DNA of 26,843 nt, taken from IMG/VR virus record IMGVR_UViG_3300029922_000267, positions 1 to 26,843 of that record, one strand, 5' to 3'. Position numbers and translations under genes: made by a program. Positions within the stretch are counted from its first letter, which is position 1. Each line of letters begins with the position of its first letter. Under the pieces are notes generated by a model. The model was given only the letters and a program-made list of their open reading frames with translations. It had not been told where the DNA came from and ran no database searches. This DNA comes from a virus. This document shows, piece by piece, positions 13,894 through 21,416 of the stretch.

Positions 13894-14604
13894 TCACCCG
13901 TTTGGCGTGAAAGCCGAGTTGAAGAAGTTTTGATTATTGTTTGCGGCAGTGTTTTGACCATCAGGGCCAAAGCCAAAGACCGGGTAAGTTGCATCAACAA
14001 CTATCAAATCGACCGTTGCAGGACGCGGTATCAAGTCAAATTGCGAAAAAAGAAAGCTTAGAAACGCAGGAATGCCGTTGACACACACAACGCGCATTGA
14101 CATATCCAACCCGTCTATTACATACATCGGGCCGTAATTCGGAACAAGCAAATCTTTCAAAATTTTGTTTGTTTCTGGCACTGTTCCGCGCGCAACAAGC
14201 TGGCGATAGCGCAGTTGCAAAATCAATCGCTTTTGTGGCAAAGTCAACACAAACTGTTCTGTCTGATTTGACGCAAATGTTGAATTGAAAAAGTTTTCAT
14301 TACCGTTCGCGTCTGTGTCTTCGCCGTCAGGGCCGAAGCCGAACGGGTTTGTTGCCGCGCTTGCTGGCAAAATGTAAGTTAGCGGAATGCCAAGAATGAT
14401 CGCCCAAATCACGCAACCAAATTCGTTTGCTGTGCGCAAATCGAAAATGTCAGTGATCCAATTTTCCCAAAACTGCGTTTGGTTCAAGTTATACCAGTTT
14501 TGTTTTGCCTGAATTAGACTTACAAGTTCTGTGCTCTCGTCCCACTCCCATAGGATGAATTGCAGCAAATTGACCGAAAAATTGAACTCGCGGATTGTTC
14601 CCAT
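13894..14604 (-). CDS. DUF2612 baseplate protein
   Basis: A 236-residue protein starting at ATG 14604, 1 nt after the baseplate J stop. Its N-terminal part matches the DUF2612 pattern: LLQFILWEWDES, LIQAKQNWYNLNQTQFWENW, DIFDLRTANEFGCVIWAIILGIPL. This family fills the 'tail protein I' place in many myophages, linking wedge and tail fibre. Residues 88-111 and 210-233 are two copies of a glycine/asparagine motif, FGFGPDG...NFFNS.F, with 17 of 24 residues identical. One copy closes the N-terminal part and the other ends the protein. The repeated motif may be a fibre-docking or trimer-contact element (inference). Confidence 0.82.
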   Translation of the reverse strand: MGTIREFNFSVNLLQFILWEWDESTELVSLIQAKQNWYNLNQTQFWENWITDIFDLRTANEFGCVIWAIILGIPLTYILPASAATNPFGFGPDGEDTDANGNENFFNSTFASNQTEQFVLTLPQKRLILQLRYRQLVARGTVPETNKILKDLLVPNYGPMYVIDGLDMSMRVVCVNGIPAFLSFLFSQFDLIPRPATVDLIVVDATYPVFGFGPDGQNTAANNNQNFFNSAFTPNG

Positions 14605-14605
14605 A

Positions 14606-15820
14606 TCACGTCACCAGAATGACGGAAATGTTTGTTTCGATAACAGTTGCTTTTTGATTTATTGCCATTGGCAATTCTGCCGGTGCAAGTGAACCGCCGG
14701 ACACAAGCGCAATTTGCACAAGTTTGACGTATAGACCTTGGCACTGTTGAATAACAGCCCCGCTAATTTCAAACGGCGATGCGTTTTCGCCAACGGAAAA
14801 ACCTTGCAGCCCCTCGATTGAATTTGCTGCAAACGCCAGAACCGCGTTGATAACGTCTTGCGTAGGGTCGCCAACAAACGTGCCTTGTCGCACGGTCATT
14901 TGCACGAAAATTGGCACAAGCGTTGGCACATCCCATTGCGTCAAATACGGCTGCCCGCTCGCCGGTTCGATCACGCTTAGGGTTTGTGCGCCGTTCCAAC
15001 CGGCGCCCATGCTTTTGTTGATAAGCAACGCTGTTGCAATGTCTGCCGGTGCGCCGCCGTCAACGCATACCCAAATTGATTTGGACGACATTACAATCCC
15101 GCTTATCGTTTGTTCTTCCCAACTTAAATTTTCCAAACCTTGCGAACCAATGACGCCGCTAATTGCGTTGATTGCCGAAAGCGTTGCGCCGATCAAAGAC
15201 ACCCCTTGCAAAAAGAGCGTGTTGCGCCGCAGCGCGCGCAATGCTTCGTCGGATTGTGACACCGTGCCAAGCGTGCCCGCCGTGGCGTTGCTGACGGTTT
15301 CCCAACCCAGGACGCCAGTAACCAGCCCCGTCAGCCCGGCAGACCCGGCACCGCAAGGCACAGGGCCAGCGATCAGGGCGGTAAAGCTTCCCGTGGCCTG
15401 TCCGGTCACCGGGTCTAGCGTCACAGCCGCGTCAAGCGCAAATTGGTCACCGGCCGTTGTTTTGGCGATGGCACCGGCCGGGATCGGTGACCCTTGCTGA
15501 CCAGTCAACAGGACGCCACCAACCTTAGTAAAGGTGTTGCCTTCTCTGGTTAATCCAGTCAAAGCGCAAACTGCCTCAAGCAAAACACCTTCAGCTTGAT
15601 TTGGGTTTATCTGATTTGCAACCGTCGCGTTGTTTTGAATAACGTTTGACCGGGCTTCTGTTTCTGCCGCGATCATCACGCCTTGCGGCGTTCTGGCGTC
15701 CAAATCCAAATCAGAACCGAACGCGCCAACCCATTCGCTTTGCACTTCGGCCAATAGTGTTGACGTGTCGGGCACAACAACCCCGCTTGTGTCAACATAG
15801 TCATAAAGCGTATCGCTCAT
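14606..15820 (-). CDS. Baseplate J-like wedge protein
   Basis: A 404-residue protein. The N-terminus (LYDYVDTSGVVVPDTSTLLAEVQSEW, then LDARTPQGVMIAAE) and the central GVLLTGQQGSPIPAGAIAKT, then TGTLG-like, SDEALRALRR segments follow the Baseplate_J family (P2 gpJ, Mu gp47). These proteins form the ring of wedges around the tail hub and change shape when the sheath contracts. The length is normal for the family. It starts with ATGA overlapping the stop of the gp25-like gene (ATG 15820-15818), so synthesis is coupled to it. It precedes DUF2612 and the fibre, the usual order in contractile tails. Confidence 0.9.
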   Translation of the reverse strand: MSDTLYDYVDTSGVVVPDTSTLLAEVQSEWVGAFGSDLDLDARTPQGVMIAAETEARSNVIQNNATVANQINPNQAEGVLLEAVCALTGLTREGNTFTKVGGVLLTGQQGSPIPAGAIAKTTAGDQFALDAAVTLDPVTGQATGSFTALIAGPVPCGAGSAGLTGLVTGVLGWETVSNATAGTLGTVSQSDEALRALRRNTLFLQGVSLIGATLSAINAISGVIGSQGLENLSWEEQTISGIVMSSKSIWVCVDGGAPADIATALLINKSMGAGWNGAQTLSVIEPASGQPYLTQWDVPTLVPIFVQMTVRQGTFVGDPTQDVINAVLAFAANSIEGLQGFSVGENASPFEISGAVIQQCQGLYVKLVQIALVSGGSLAPAELPMAINQKATVIETNISVILVT

Positions 15821-16185
15821 ATTGCACCTTGGGTTACGGTGTCAGTCACGGTTAGCGTTGGGCTATATATCGTTTGAATTATTGCCACATAAGAAAAAAC
15901 GTCAGCGGTCACAGAATAGGTTAGGGATATGATACGAGTAACACCAGCAACAGACATTAGCGTTGCTCTTGCCGCCGCTTCCCATTTTGCAAAATTCTGA
16001 CTTAACCAAATGTCTTGAAAATACGGCAAACCATCGTTCGGCTGAAACAGCATTTCGCCAAGCAAGCCTTGCATGTATTGCAAGCAGGATTGCGAAAGCG
16101 CGGCTTCGCCAGTCAACAGAACTATGCTGCCAAGACTATTTAGCGTAATGCGATTGCCCGGCGCCGCTATCGTTAAATTGGTCAT
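15817..16185 (-). CDS. gp25-like baseplate wedge protein
   Basis: A 122-residue protein of gp25/GPW size. The pattern TLNSLGSIVLLTGEAALSQSC, then GLLGEMLFQPNDGLPYF, then a long helix FAKWEAAARATLMSVAGVTRI with a final strand SYSVTADVFSYVAIIQ is typical of the gp25-type inner wedge. This protein touches the sheath's first ring and starts sheath assembly. It overlaps both neighbours by ATGA (spike gene before, baseplate J after), so the three are translated together. Confidence 0.82.
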   Translation of the reverse strand: MTNLTIAAPGNRITLNSLGSIVLLTGEAALSQSCLQYMQGLLGEMLFQPNDGLPYFQDIWLSQNFAKWEAAARATLMSVAGVTRIISLTYSVTADVFSYVAIIQTIYSPTLTVTDTVTQGAI

Positions 16186-16856
16186 GTTGCGCTTAGACCC
16201 GTTCCCTTGCCGTCACCAGTTTGCACACCATCAGGCTTGTAATTCAAGAATGGCGTTCCGTTAATATTCAAAGCGCCAGTCAGATTTATGTTTGCCGCAT
16301 TGATGTTCACATTTTCGGTTGCAACAATATCAACGTCAGTTTCCGACAATGTGATTTTGATTGAGCCATCAAGCGATTGAATGACCATCTTACTAAGATC
16401 GCCACCGGCAATTGTGAAACCGTTTACCACGTCCGGGATAAACAAACCATCGGAAAACGAGTGCATGCGTTGCGAATTTGGTGCAGCAGCAGCACCGGCT
16501 TGCAAATACAAGCTAATATCGCGGTCATTCGATTTAATCCAACCGCGCGAACCTGCCACCAATGGAAAGCTGATAAGAAAGCCGCCGCCGCCCAATGCAA
16601 GAACCGGCACAGAAGCAAGGGGTGCCCTGCCCACAAGTGTCGCATCTGTTGTAACCATGTAAATATCCGGCTGCACGGTCGCCAAATTGCTAACCCTATC
16701 GTAAGCAATGACGCTAGCGGGCAACATCCCGTCAATGTCTTTTTTAATCTGCTTGCGCAATTCTTGCAACAGGCCGACAAGTGTGCCTTTATTGGCAAAG
16801 TCATAGCCGGGTAAGGCTGTAGGATCGGGCGGGGGTTGGGTTTGCGTGCCGCTCAT
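16182..16856 (-). CDS. Baseplate central spike (Gp138 N-terminal/gpV type)
   Basis: I use ATG 16856, in an ATGA overlap with the hub gene and with AGGCGG 7 nt upstream, giving 224 residues. An ATG at 16874 is also in frame but would overlap the hub gene by 22 nt. Residues about 40-140 match a gp138-type OB domain: LPASVIAYDRVSNLATVQP, VPVLALGGGGFLISFPL, GWIKSNDRDIS. The remainder (ITLSETDVDIVATENVNIN...NLTGALNIN) has alternating strands typical of a beta-helical spike that punctures the outer membrane. The C-terminus lacks an obvious His-x-His iron-binding tip, so a separate tip protein may be used. It sits next to the hub, as expected. Confidence 0.83.
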   Translation of the reverse strand: MSGTQTQPPPDPTALPGYDFANKGTLVGLLQELRKQIKKDIDGMLPASVIAYDRVSNLATVQPDIYMVTTDATLVGRAPLASVPVLALGGGGFLISFPLVAGSRGWIKSNDRDISLYLQAGAAAAPNSQRMHSFSDGLFIPDVVNGFTIAGGDLSKMVIQSLDGSIKITLSETDVDIVATENVNINAANINLTGALNINGTPFLNYKPDGVQTGDGKGTGLSAT

Positions 16857-17695
16857 AGGTTTGCCGCCTGACATTCCGCCTCATAGTAAAACGGCACGTC
16901 ACGGCTTGTAAGATCAAAGCCAAGCTTGAAAATCACAAAATAACCGTTGGCAGCAGGATTTAGCTTGCTTGTGACGTTCACAGCCCCGCCAAGCTTGACG
17001 CTACCATCAAAAAGAAATTTGACCTTTAAACCTTGTTCGGTCAATTCCGGTATGCCGATCATGCCTGTATTTTCAGACAAGTTTAAGACAGAACCGCTCA
17101 AAGGCGAGTTGACTTTTTTCAGTATCAAGTGCTGGTCGTCAACATAGCACTGACAATTGCCAGCTTTGCCTAGCGTATCAACCTCGGCAAGAGCATTGCC
17201 ACTGTGGGCATAGTTGGAAACGTTCACTTCCGGCGCCTCATTGCGCAGGGAAAGGCCGAGGTTAGACGCCACTCCCGTTGCTATTGTGGAAAGTGTCGAA
17301 ACCTTGCCGCCGCTTCGGCGCCCAACGCTACCTTTTTTGAAGTGACTTGTTCCACATTTCAGCTTCAAACCAATGTCGGGCGGTTGCGTTATTGTGACCG
17401 TCATCACGTCGCCAATGTAAACCGAAAACAAGCCGGTCGATACTCGGCCCGCGCTTAGCGTCACCAGCTTCGGGGTGCGATTTGAATTGAATGGGCTGCT
17501 TTCGGTCAACAGATAATCGCGGTGCGCTTTGTTCATGTTGACTATTTCAATATCACATTCGTTTTGTAAAGCGTTGGCGAATTTTACGCCCCTTGCTTTT
17601 ATTTCAAAATTTTGATCGAACGTGACCAATTCGCTACCAATTTGCACACCGGCAGTTAGCAAGCGCGGGTCGATTTTTGTGACGGCGCCGCTCAT
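16853..17695 (-). CDS. Baseplate hub protein (gp27/gpD-like)
   Basis: A 280-residue protein between plug and spike genes. The N-terminal segment (KIDPRLLTAGVQIGSELVTFDQNFEIKARGVKFANALQNECDIEIVNM) and later TVTITQPPDIGLKLKCG are beta-rich in the manner of tail hub proteins that form the trimeric centre of the baseplate. A mid-region helix (LSTIATGVASNLGLSL) and a strand region (QCYVDDQHLILKKV) follow the usual arrangement of gpD/gp27-like proteins. It joins the tail tube to the spike. The start (ATG 17695) overlaps the plug stop by ATGA and the end overlaps the spike start, so this is a tightly coupled set. The family call is by pattern and position. Confidence 0.72.
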   Translation of the reverse strand: MSGAVTKIDPRLLTAGVQIGSELVTFDQNFEIKARGVKFANALQNECDIEIVNMNKAHRDYLLTESSPFNSNRTPKLVTLSAGRVSTGLFSVYIGDVMTVTITQPPDIGLKLKCGTSHFKKGSVGRRSGGKVSTLSTIATGVASNLGLSLRNEAPEVNVSNYAHSGNALAEVDTLGKAGNCQCYVDDQHLILKKVNSPLSGSVLNLSENTGMIGIPELTEQGLKVKFLFDGSVKLGGAVNVTSKLNPAANGYFVIFKLGFDLTSRDVPFYYEAECQAANL

Positions 17696-18054
17696 ACTGC
17701 AACCGCGTATGGTGGCACAACCTGCGCCTTTAACTGGATTGAATTGACGGCCGCCAAAATCTCATCGTATGACATATAGATTAGCGTTTGTGTCGATCCG
17801 AATTGCGTGAAGTCCGGCAAAGCTTCGTTCTGTGTAAGAAGAAGAAAGTTGCCATTTTGGCCTTGCAAATCTAAAAACGGTATCAAAAATGTTCCGTTAG
17901 TTATGCGCTGGCCAGACAAAATTTGCACTTCATTAACTGCAATGTTGCAGCACATAACGCCGTTGGCTTGAAAAATTCCGAAATCGTAACGGTTATCATC
18001 AAGCGTTGTGCTAAAAGTTTGGTTCGGCACAGCAGAAATTGCAAGGGTTTGCAT
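17692..18054 (-). CDS. Baseplate plug (Pam3 gp18-like)
   Basis: A 120-residue beta-rich protein. The order VPNQTFSTTLDDNRYDFGIFQ, NIAVNEVQILSGQRI, then LQGQNGNFLLLTQNE and STQTLIYMS follows the pattern of the small plug protein of Pam3-type simple baseplates. That protein seals the tail channel between hub and Dit-like ring. It lies between the Dit-like and hub genes, as in such phages. It starts at ATG 18054, which overlaps the stop codon of the Dit-like gene. It overlaps the hub gene by ATGA. Confidence 0.75.
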   Translation of the reverse strand: MQTLAISAVPNQTFSTTLDDNRYDFGIFQANGVMCCNIAVNEVQILSGQRITNGTFLIPFLDLQGQNGNFLLLTQNEALPDFTQFGSTQTLIYMSYDEILAAVNSIQLKAQVVPPYAVAV

Positions 18055-18602
18055 CAGTTGAAAGCCCCAAAATACTTGCCGATGCTATAGGCCGTGCTGC
18101 TATTTGCTGCCTTATCGTTCGCTTGGCTGGTTTCCGTCGCGCTTGCAGTCTGACCATTCAAATTGCCCCCGTTTGAAGTTGTTGCGCTTGGTGGCAATGC
18201 GCTGGTCGAACTGCTGACGAATTTAGCTTCCTCGAATTTCAGCGTTATCATTATTGTGTCAAAGTGCGACACGTCTTCTTTGTGCGGCATTGACGCAATG
18301 AGCATGTTCGGGTAAAGCCCGGTTTTCGTTTGCACTTGAACCGTGTCAGAACCTAAAAAGACTTGGTTTATTTCGTTATATGTGTCAACAAAAGTTTCCG
18401 GCGTTAGAACGAAATTGACGTCAATTTTCAGCGGCTCTATGATGCGGTTATCAACAATAGACCCGCCGCTTTCAAGCGGATGTTTCATGACTTTTGCAGT
18501 TGGGGTTACGTCAGCATTGATCGGACGCGCAGCCGCGAAAAGCTGATTGAAGCTGTTATCAAAAACTGCAACAGTGTCAGCAACCGATTGTGTGCCAGAC
18601 AT
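18054..18602 (-). CDS. Dit-like tail protein
   Basis: A 182-residue protein. Residues 35-130 (KVMKHPLESGGSIVDNRIIEPLKIDVNFVLTP...VQVQTKTGLYPNMLIASMPH...ITLKFEEAKFV) have the strand order of the Dit-like N-terminal domain, which makes the ring joining tail tube to hub. In P2-like naming the place is held by gpX/gpU-like proteins. The C-terminal 45 residues are Ser/Thr/Asn/Ala-rich and probably disordered, except the last ten or so (SIGKYFGAFN). The gene sits between the tape measure gene (8-nt gap) and the plug gene. Confidence 0.78.
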   Translation of the reverse strand: MSGTQSVADTVAVFDNSFNQLFAAARPINADVTPTAKVMKHPLESGGSIVDNRIIEPLKIDVNFVLTPETFVDTYNEINQVFLGSDTVQVQTKTGLYPNMLIASMPHKEDVSHFDTIMITLKFEEAKFVSSSTSALPPSATTSNGGNLNGQTASATETSQANDKAANSSTAYSIGKYFGAFN

Positions 18603-18610
18603 TAAAGCCC

Positions 18611-20350
18611 CTAATGCGAAACGCCGTCTGCAAGATGATTTATAGCTGTATCAACGTGCGTTGTCATGTGCTGATCGACCGCCTTGGCAATGTCGCCAGG
18701 GTCGTTAGATTGGGCATTGATTGTGCTACCCGCCACGTTGACATTATTAACCACCCCCGGCGCCTGACCGGCGGCAGCAAGGCTGGCGGCCGTCTGTGAC
18801 GCAAGCGGGGTGTGCGTGGCATCTATGGCGGCCTGCGCGGCGGGCAGATCGGGCACAGCGCCGCCTATGCCGCCGGGCACGGGCGCGGGTTGCTGGCCAT
18901 GCAGCGGGAAAAGAAAGCCCGGCTCTCGGCCGCCAATAATGGCGCCAGCGTGCCGCAGTTCCCCTTTAATCGCGCCGCCGAACTCGCCAAGCTTGTCAGA
19001 AATAGTTCCGGCAATGTTTTTGGCGCCATCAATAATAGCCTTCAAACTGCCGAATTTTCTTTCAAGAAAATCAATAACTTTCCCAACCTCATCGCGCAAA
19101 GTGTGAAAAGCGTTAATGGGATCAAGCACAACATCCGAAAGAAACTTGAAAAACGATTTGCAAAATTGCCAAAAATCACCAATGATTGTTTTTACTTCTT
19201 TGAAAACTTCGCCAACAATCGGCCAGCGTTTCAGAATTTCGCCAGTGACGGAATTGCTACCTTCCTCAAATTTTTTAATGTCTTCGTAAACAAGCGCAAA
19301 CACGGCCGACAAAGCCAGTATGACAGCAATCACGGCGGTTATGGGGCTAGTCAGGATCAAAAACGCACCAATAAGCAAATTTACGCCGTAACCAAGCAAC
19401 GTCACCGGGCCGATTGCTGCAAGCGCGCCGATGACAATTGCGGCAAAAAACCCCTCAATCAAATATTTGTGCGCACTTATAAACTCAACAAGTTCTTCAA
19501 CCGCATCAAGGAATTTTTCAAGAATTGGCAAAAGATACGTGTCAAGTTCGACCGTCAGCGTATGAAAAAGCTGCTTAACGTCATCCCATTCAATGTTGAA
19601 TTTTTCAGCCGCTTCCGCATCTTCGGCAGTGACAAGGCCGAGTTTCTTTTGACGCGCAAGCAACTCATCTAGTTCTTTGCCGCCGCGCTGTAGCAGCCGA
19701 ATTGTGCCTTCGTCAAAACCAATACCGCGCAAAGCGCCAGCGGTTTCTTGCTTGCTTTTACCTTCGGTTGCCTTTGCCAGTTCCGGCAGCAGCGTAAACA
19801 AGTCTTTTGCTTTGCCCTTTGCATCCGTCATACTCACGCCAAGAGCCGTGAAAAAGGGAAGAATGCGGCTTTGCCCGGTTTCTTCAAACCGGGTTAACTG
19901 ACGGGTGACGCCTAAAATGCTTTCGCCAAAAGCTTCCGCACTGCCGCCCACACGCTTTGCAGCGTTGCCCCAGGCGTCTAAAACTTCCGTTTCAACCCCT
20001 ATTGATCGCGCGCGTTCGCCTAGCTTGTCAGATTGTTCCGCAGTTTCAAAAAAATTGTCAACAAGCTTTTCAACAGCAAACAAAGCTTGGAATGCAGCGG
20101 CAACTTCAAGAGCGTGTTCGATTAGGGTTTCGGTCAGTTCCCCCGCGTGTTCTTTGATAACGTCAAAGCTTTCTGCAACTCGGCTGTTGGTTTCTGCAAT
20201 CCTGTGCCCGGCCTGTTCACCAACCCGGCCGGTCGCTTCCAATTGCGTTGCTGTTTTTTCAGCCGAAGCTGTCGCTTCGTCTTGTGCCCGCTTGGTTTCA
20301 GTAGCCCCTTTGTTTTCAAAAAGGATTGTGAATGTGTCAAGCAGGCTCAT
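18611..20350 (-). CDS. Tail tape measure protein
   Basis: I use ATG 20350, because AAAGG is 6 nt upstream and it overlaps the frameshift product's stop by ATGA; it gives 579 residues. The N-terminal 120 residues are charged helix (coiled-coil-like, KRAQDEATASAEKTATQLEA). A long helical region follows. A hydrophobic stretch from about residue 300 to 370 (FFAAIVIGALAAIGPVTLL, FLILTSPITAVIAVILAL) holds two or three membrane-type segments, as in tape measures that enter the host membrane. The C-terminus is Pro/Gly/Ala-rich. It sets tail length and passes with the DNA. At 579 residues it is rather short, pointing to a tail of modest length; about 0.15 nm per residue in the known families would suggest a tail near 90 nm (inference). 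Confidence 0.88.
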   Translation of the reverse strand: MSLLDTFTILFENKGATETKRAQDEATASAEKTATQLEATGRVGEQAGHRIAETNSRVAESFDVIKEHAGELTETLIEHALEVAAAFQALFAVEKLVDNFFETAEQSDKLGERARSIGVETEVLDAWGNAAKRVGGSAEAFGESILGVTRQLTRFEETGQSRILPFFTALGVSMTDAKGKAKDLFTLLPELAKATEGKSKQETAGALRGIGFDEGTIRLLQRGGKELDELLARQKKLGLVTAEDAEAAEKFNIEWDDVKQLFHTLTVELDTYLLPILEKFLDAVEELVEFISAHKYLIEGFFAAIVIGALAAIGPVTLLGYGVNLLIGAFLILTSPITAVIAVILALSAVFALVYEDIKKFEEGSNSVTGEILKRWPIVGEVFKEVKTIIGDFWQFCKSFFKFLSDVVLDPINAFHTLRDEVGKVIDFLERKFGSLKAIIDGAKNIAGTISDKLGEFGGAIKGELRHAGAIIGGREPGFLFPLHGQQPAPVPGGIGGAVPDLPAAQAAIDATHTPLASQTAASLAAAGQAPGVVNNVNVAGSTINAQSNDPGDIAKAVDQHMTTHVDTAINHLADGVSH

Positions 20351-20897
20351 TTTACGCCTTTCGCGGCCTTTTTCATCGCATACCATTCATTGAAGCGATT
20401 GACAGCAATAACTTCAAAAATATCAAAGGCGTCTTCTAGCGTTAGTTCTGTTTTAAGTTCGCGGAGCGTTGCCTTATTGCTTCCGATAATTGCCCCAATA
20501 AGGGGGTCAACGTTGGGGAAATCTTGTCCAACATAGTCCGCACGGTATTTGCGAAGAAAGTTGAGATTTCCCCTTTGCCGAAAAAACTTGTATTGTATTT
20601 CATCATTTCGATTTCAATACGCACAAGCGTTTCGTAATCGGGGACATGGTTGTCAACCAACGCGCGGGTCTTCAATTCCAGCACGTCACCGTTTGGCATC
20701 GGCACGCCGACGAAACACATAAGCTTCAGCATTATGGCTTCATTGGCCGCGTAATCCCCAACTTTCGGCACAGAAGTCAGCGGATAACCGGCAACAATTT
20801 CCCGGCCTGGAATAGCCGGAAAACGGGAAATCACATATTTTCGCTCATCCCCGCGAAGGGTTTTGACGATGATTTCCTGCGGATCAAGAAGCGCCAT
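20347..20897 (-). CDS. Tail assembly chaperone, -1 frameshift product (GT/E+E'-like)
   Basis: The fused form shares residues 1-106 with the frame 0 product, slips back one base at TTTTTTC (20586-20580), and continues as codon CGG at 20580 for 77 residues to TGA 20349-20347; total 183 residues. The -1 frame is open throughout. It encodes a well-ordered stretch: LRKYRADYVGQDFPNVDPLIG, then SNKATLRELKTELTLEDAFD, then VIAVNRFNEWYAMKKA. This 'D-F-P-x-V-x-P-L-I-G ... LED ... N-E' sequence looks like a conserved second chaperone domain, and it has no start codon of its own with a ribosome-binding site. The stop overlaps the tape measure start by ATGA. The scheme equals lambda G/GT and P2 E/E+E'. Reading the extension as a separate gene is the alternative, and is unlikely. 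Confidence 0.85.
20442..20897 (-). CDS. Tail assembly chaperone, frame 0 product (G/E-like)
   Basis: A 151-residue protein that starts at ATG 20897 in a TAATG overlap with the tube gene. It has the usual place between tube and tape measure, and the mixed alpha/beta start (EIIVKTLRGDERKYVISRFPAIPGREIVA) seen in myophage tail chaperones, followed by helices. Codons 104-106 are AGT TTT TTC and contain the slippery heptamer T TTT TTC. Most ribosomes would go on to the stop at 20444-20442. A minority would slip back by one base and make the longer form listed separately. Both forms coat the tape measure while the tail tube assembles, and are absent from the mature virion in known systems. Confidence 0.85.
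   Translation of the reverse strand: MALLDPQEIIVKTLRGDERKYVISRFPAIPGREIVAGYPLTSVPKVGDYAANEAIMLKLMCFVGVPMPNGDVLELKTRALVDNHVPDYETLVRIEIEMMKYNTSFFGKGEISTFFANTVRTMLDKISPTLTPLLGQLSEAIRQRSANLKQN
20580..20586 (-). promoter_or_regulatory. Slippery heptamer T TTT TTC for -1 frameshifting
   Basis: Minus-strand TTTTTTC (20586 to 20580) lies in the X-XXY-YYZ register of the frame 0 chaperone (AGT TTT TTC = codons 104-106). Both anticodons can re-pair after a slip by -1 (TTT TTT). No firm downstream hairpin was found by eye; a weak CGCA/TGCG pairing is possible. Confidence 0.85.
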
Positions 20898-21352
20898 TAG
20901 CTCGCCGCTTCCGTGCGTGACGTGCTTTCAAACGTGAAGGTGTAAACCTTCGTTTTCAAACGCCCCGCGCTTGACACACTCGGGCCGGGCTGCCCGGCCG
21001 TCATGATGCCGCTTTCAAAAGTATTTGTCGCGCCGCTTGGAAAAAGCGCGACAATTTCAATCACGTCGCGCGCGGAAGTTTTGCCCTTGCCAACCCGATT
21101 GGCGTCAAAAATGATGCCAAGGTTAACGTCATCGTCAGAACCTTCAATGACAGCAATTTTGACTTCAGTTGCAACCGCTTTCGTCCAAGTGATCAAATCG
21201 CCGTTAAGACCAACGGCGCTTTCACCAATCTTAATTTCCGGCAAATCCAATGCGTCAGCGTCATCGGCAAACGCAGTCAAATTGAAACCGTTTGGGAATG
21301 TGTTACTTGCGGTGACCGTCACAACAAGCCCAAAACCAGAAACATTTTCCAT
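20897..21352 (-). CDS. Tail tube protein
   Basis: A 151-residue beta-rich protein, the usual size for a small tail tube subunit. ATG 21352 has AAAGG 9 nt upstream. The run FNLTAFADDADALDLPEIKIGESAVGLNGDLITW, then VAVIEGSDDDVNLGI, RVGKGKTSARDVIEIVALFPSG and AGRLKTKVYTFTFES matches small myophage tube proteins: an acidic loop, then strands, then a 'GRLKT-x-Y-x-F-x-F' ending. Hexamers of it form the inner pipe through which DNA passes. Its gene follows sheath, with a 64-nt gap holding a long hairpin, and is TAATG-coupled to the chaperone gene. Confidence 0.82.
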   Translation of the reverse strand: MENVSGFGLVVTVTASNTFPNGFNLTAFADDADALDLPEIKIGESAVGLNGDLITWTKAVATEVKIAVIEGSDDDVNLGIIFDANRVGKGKTSARDVIEIVALFPSGATNTFESGIMTAGQPGPSVSSAGRLKTKVYTFTFESTSRTEAAS

Positions 21353-21372
21353 ATTCTTTAACCTTTCAGGCG

Positions 21373-21404
21373 TTTAACCTGTAGGCAAATGCCTACAGGT
21401 TAAA
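21373..21404 (-). repeat. 32-bp hairpin between sheath and tube genes
   Basis: TTTAACCTGTAGGCA (21373-21387) and its exact complement TGCCTACAGGTTAAA (21390-21404) flank AA: a 15-bp stem 12 nt past the sheath stop. No T-run follows on either strand, so it is not a standard terminator. The AGGTTAAA of its 3' arm recurs over the tube ribosome-binding site (21364-21357). It may be an mRNA processing, stability or translation-control element. Confidence 0.8.
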
Positions 21405-21416
21405 ACAAGTTGCGAA

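Noticed and set aside
14847-15500. A 217-codon plus-strand frame opposite the baseplate J gene
   Set aside because: Antisense shadow without ribosome-binding site; baseplate J is well supported on the other strand.
18812-19672. A 286-codon plus-strand frame opposite the tape measure gene
   Set aside because: It lies wholly antisense to a clear late gene. Its protein is low in structure-like pattern and has no start context or neighbours on that strand.
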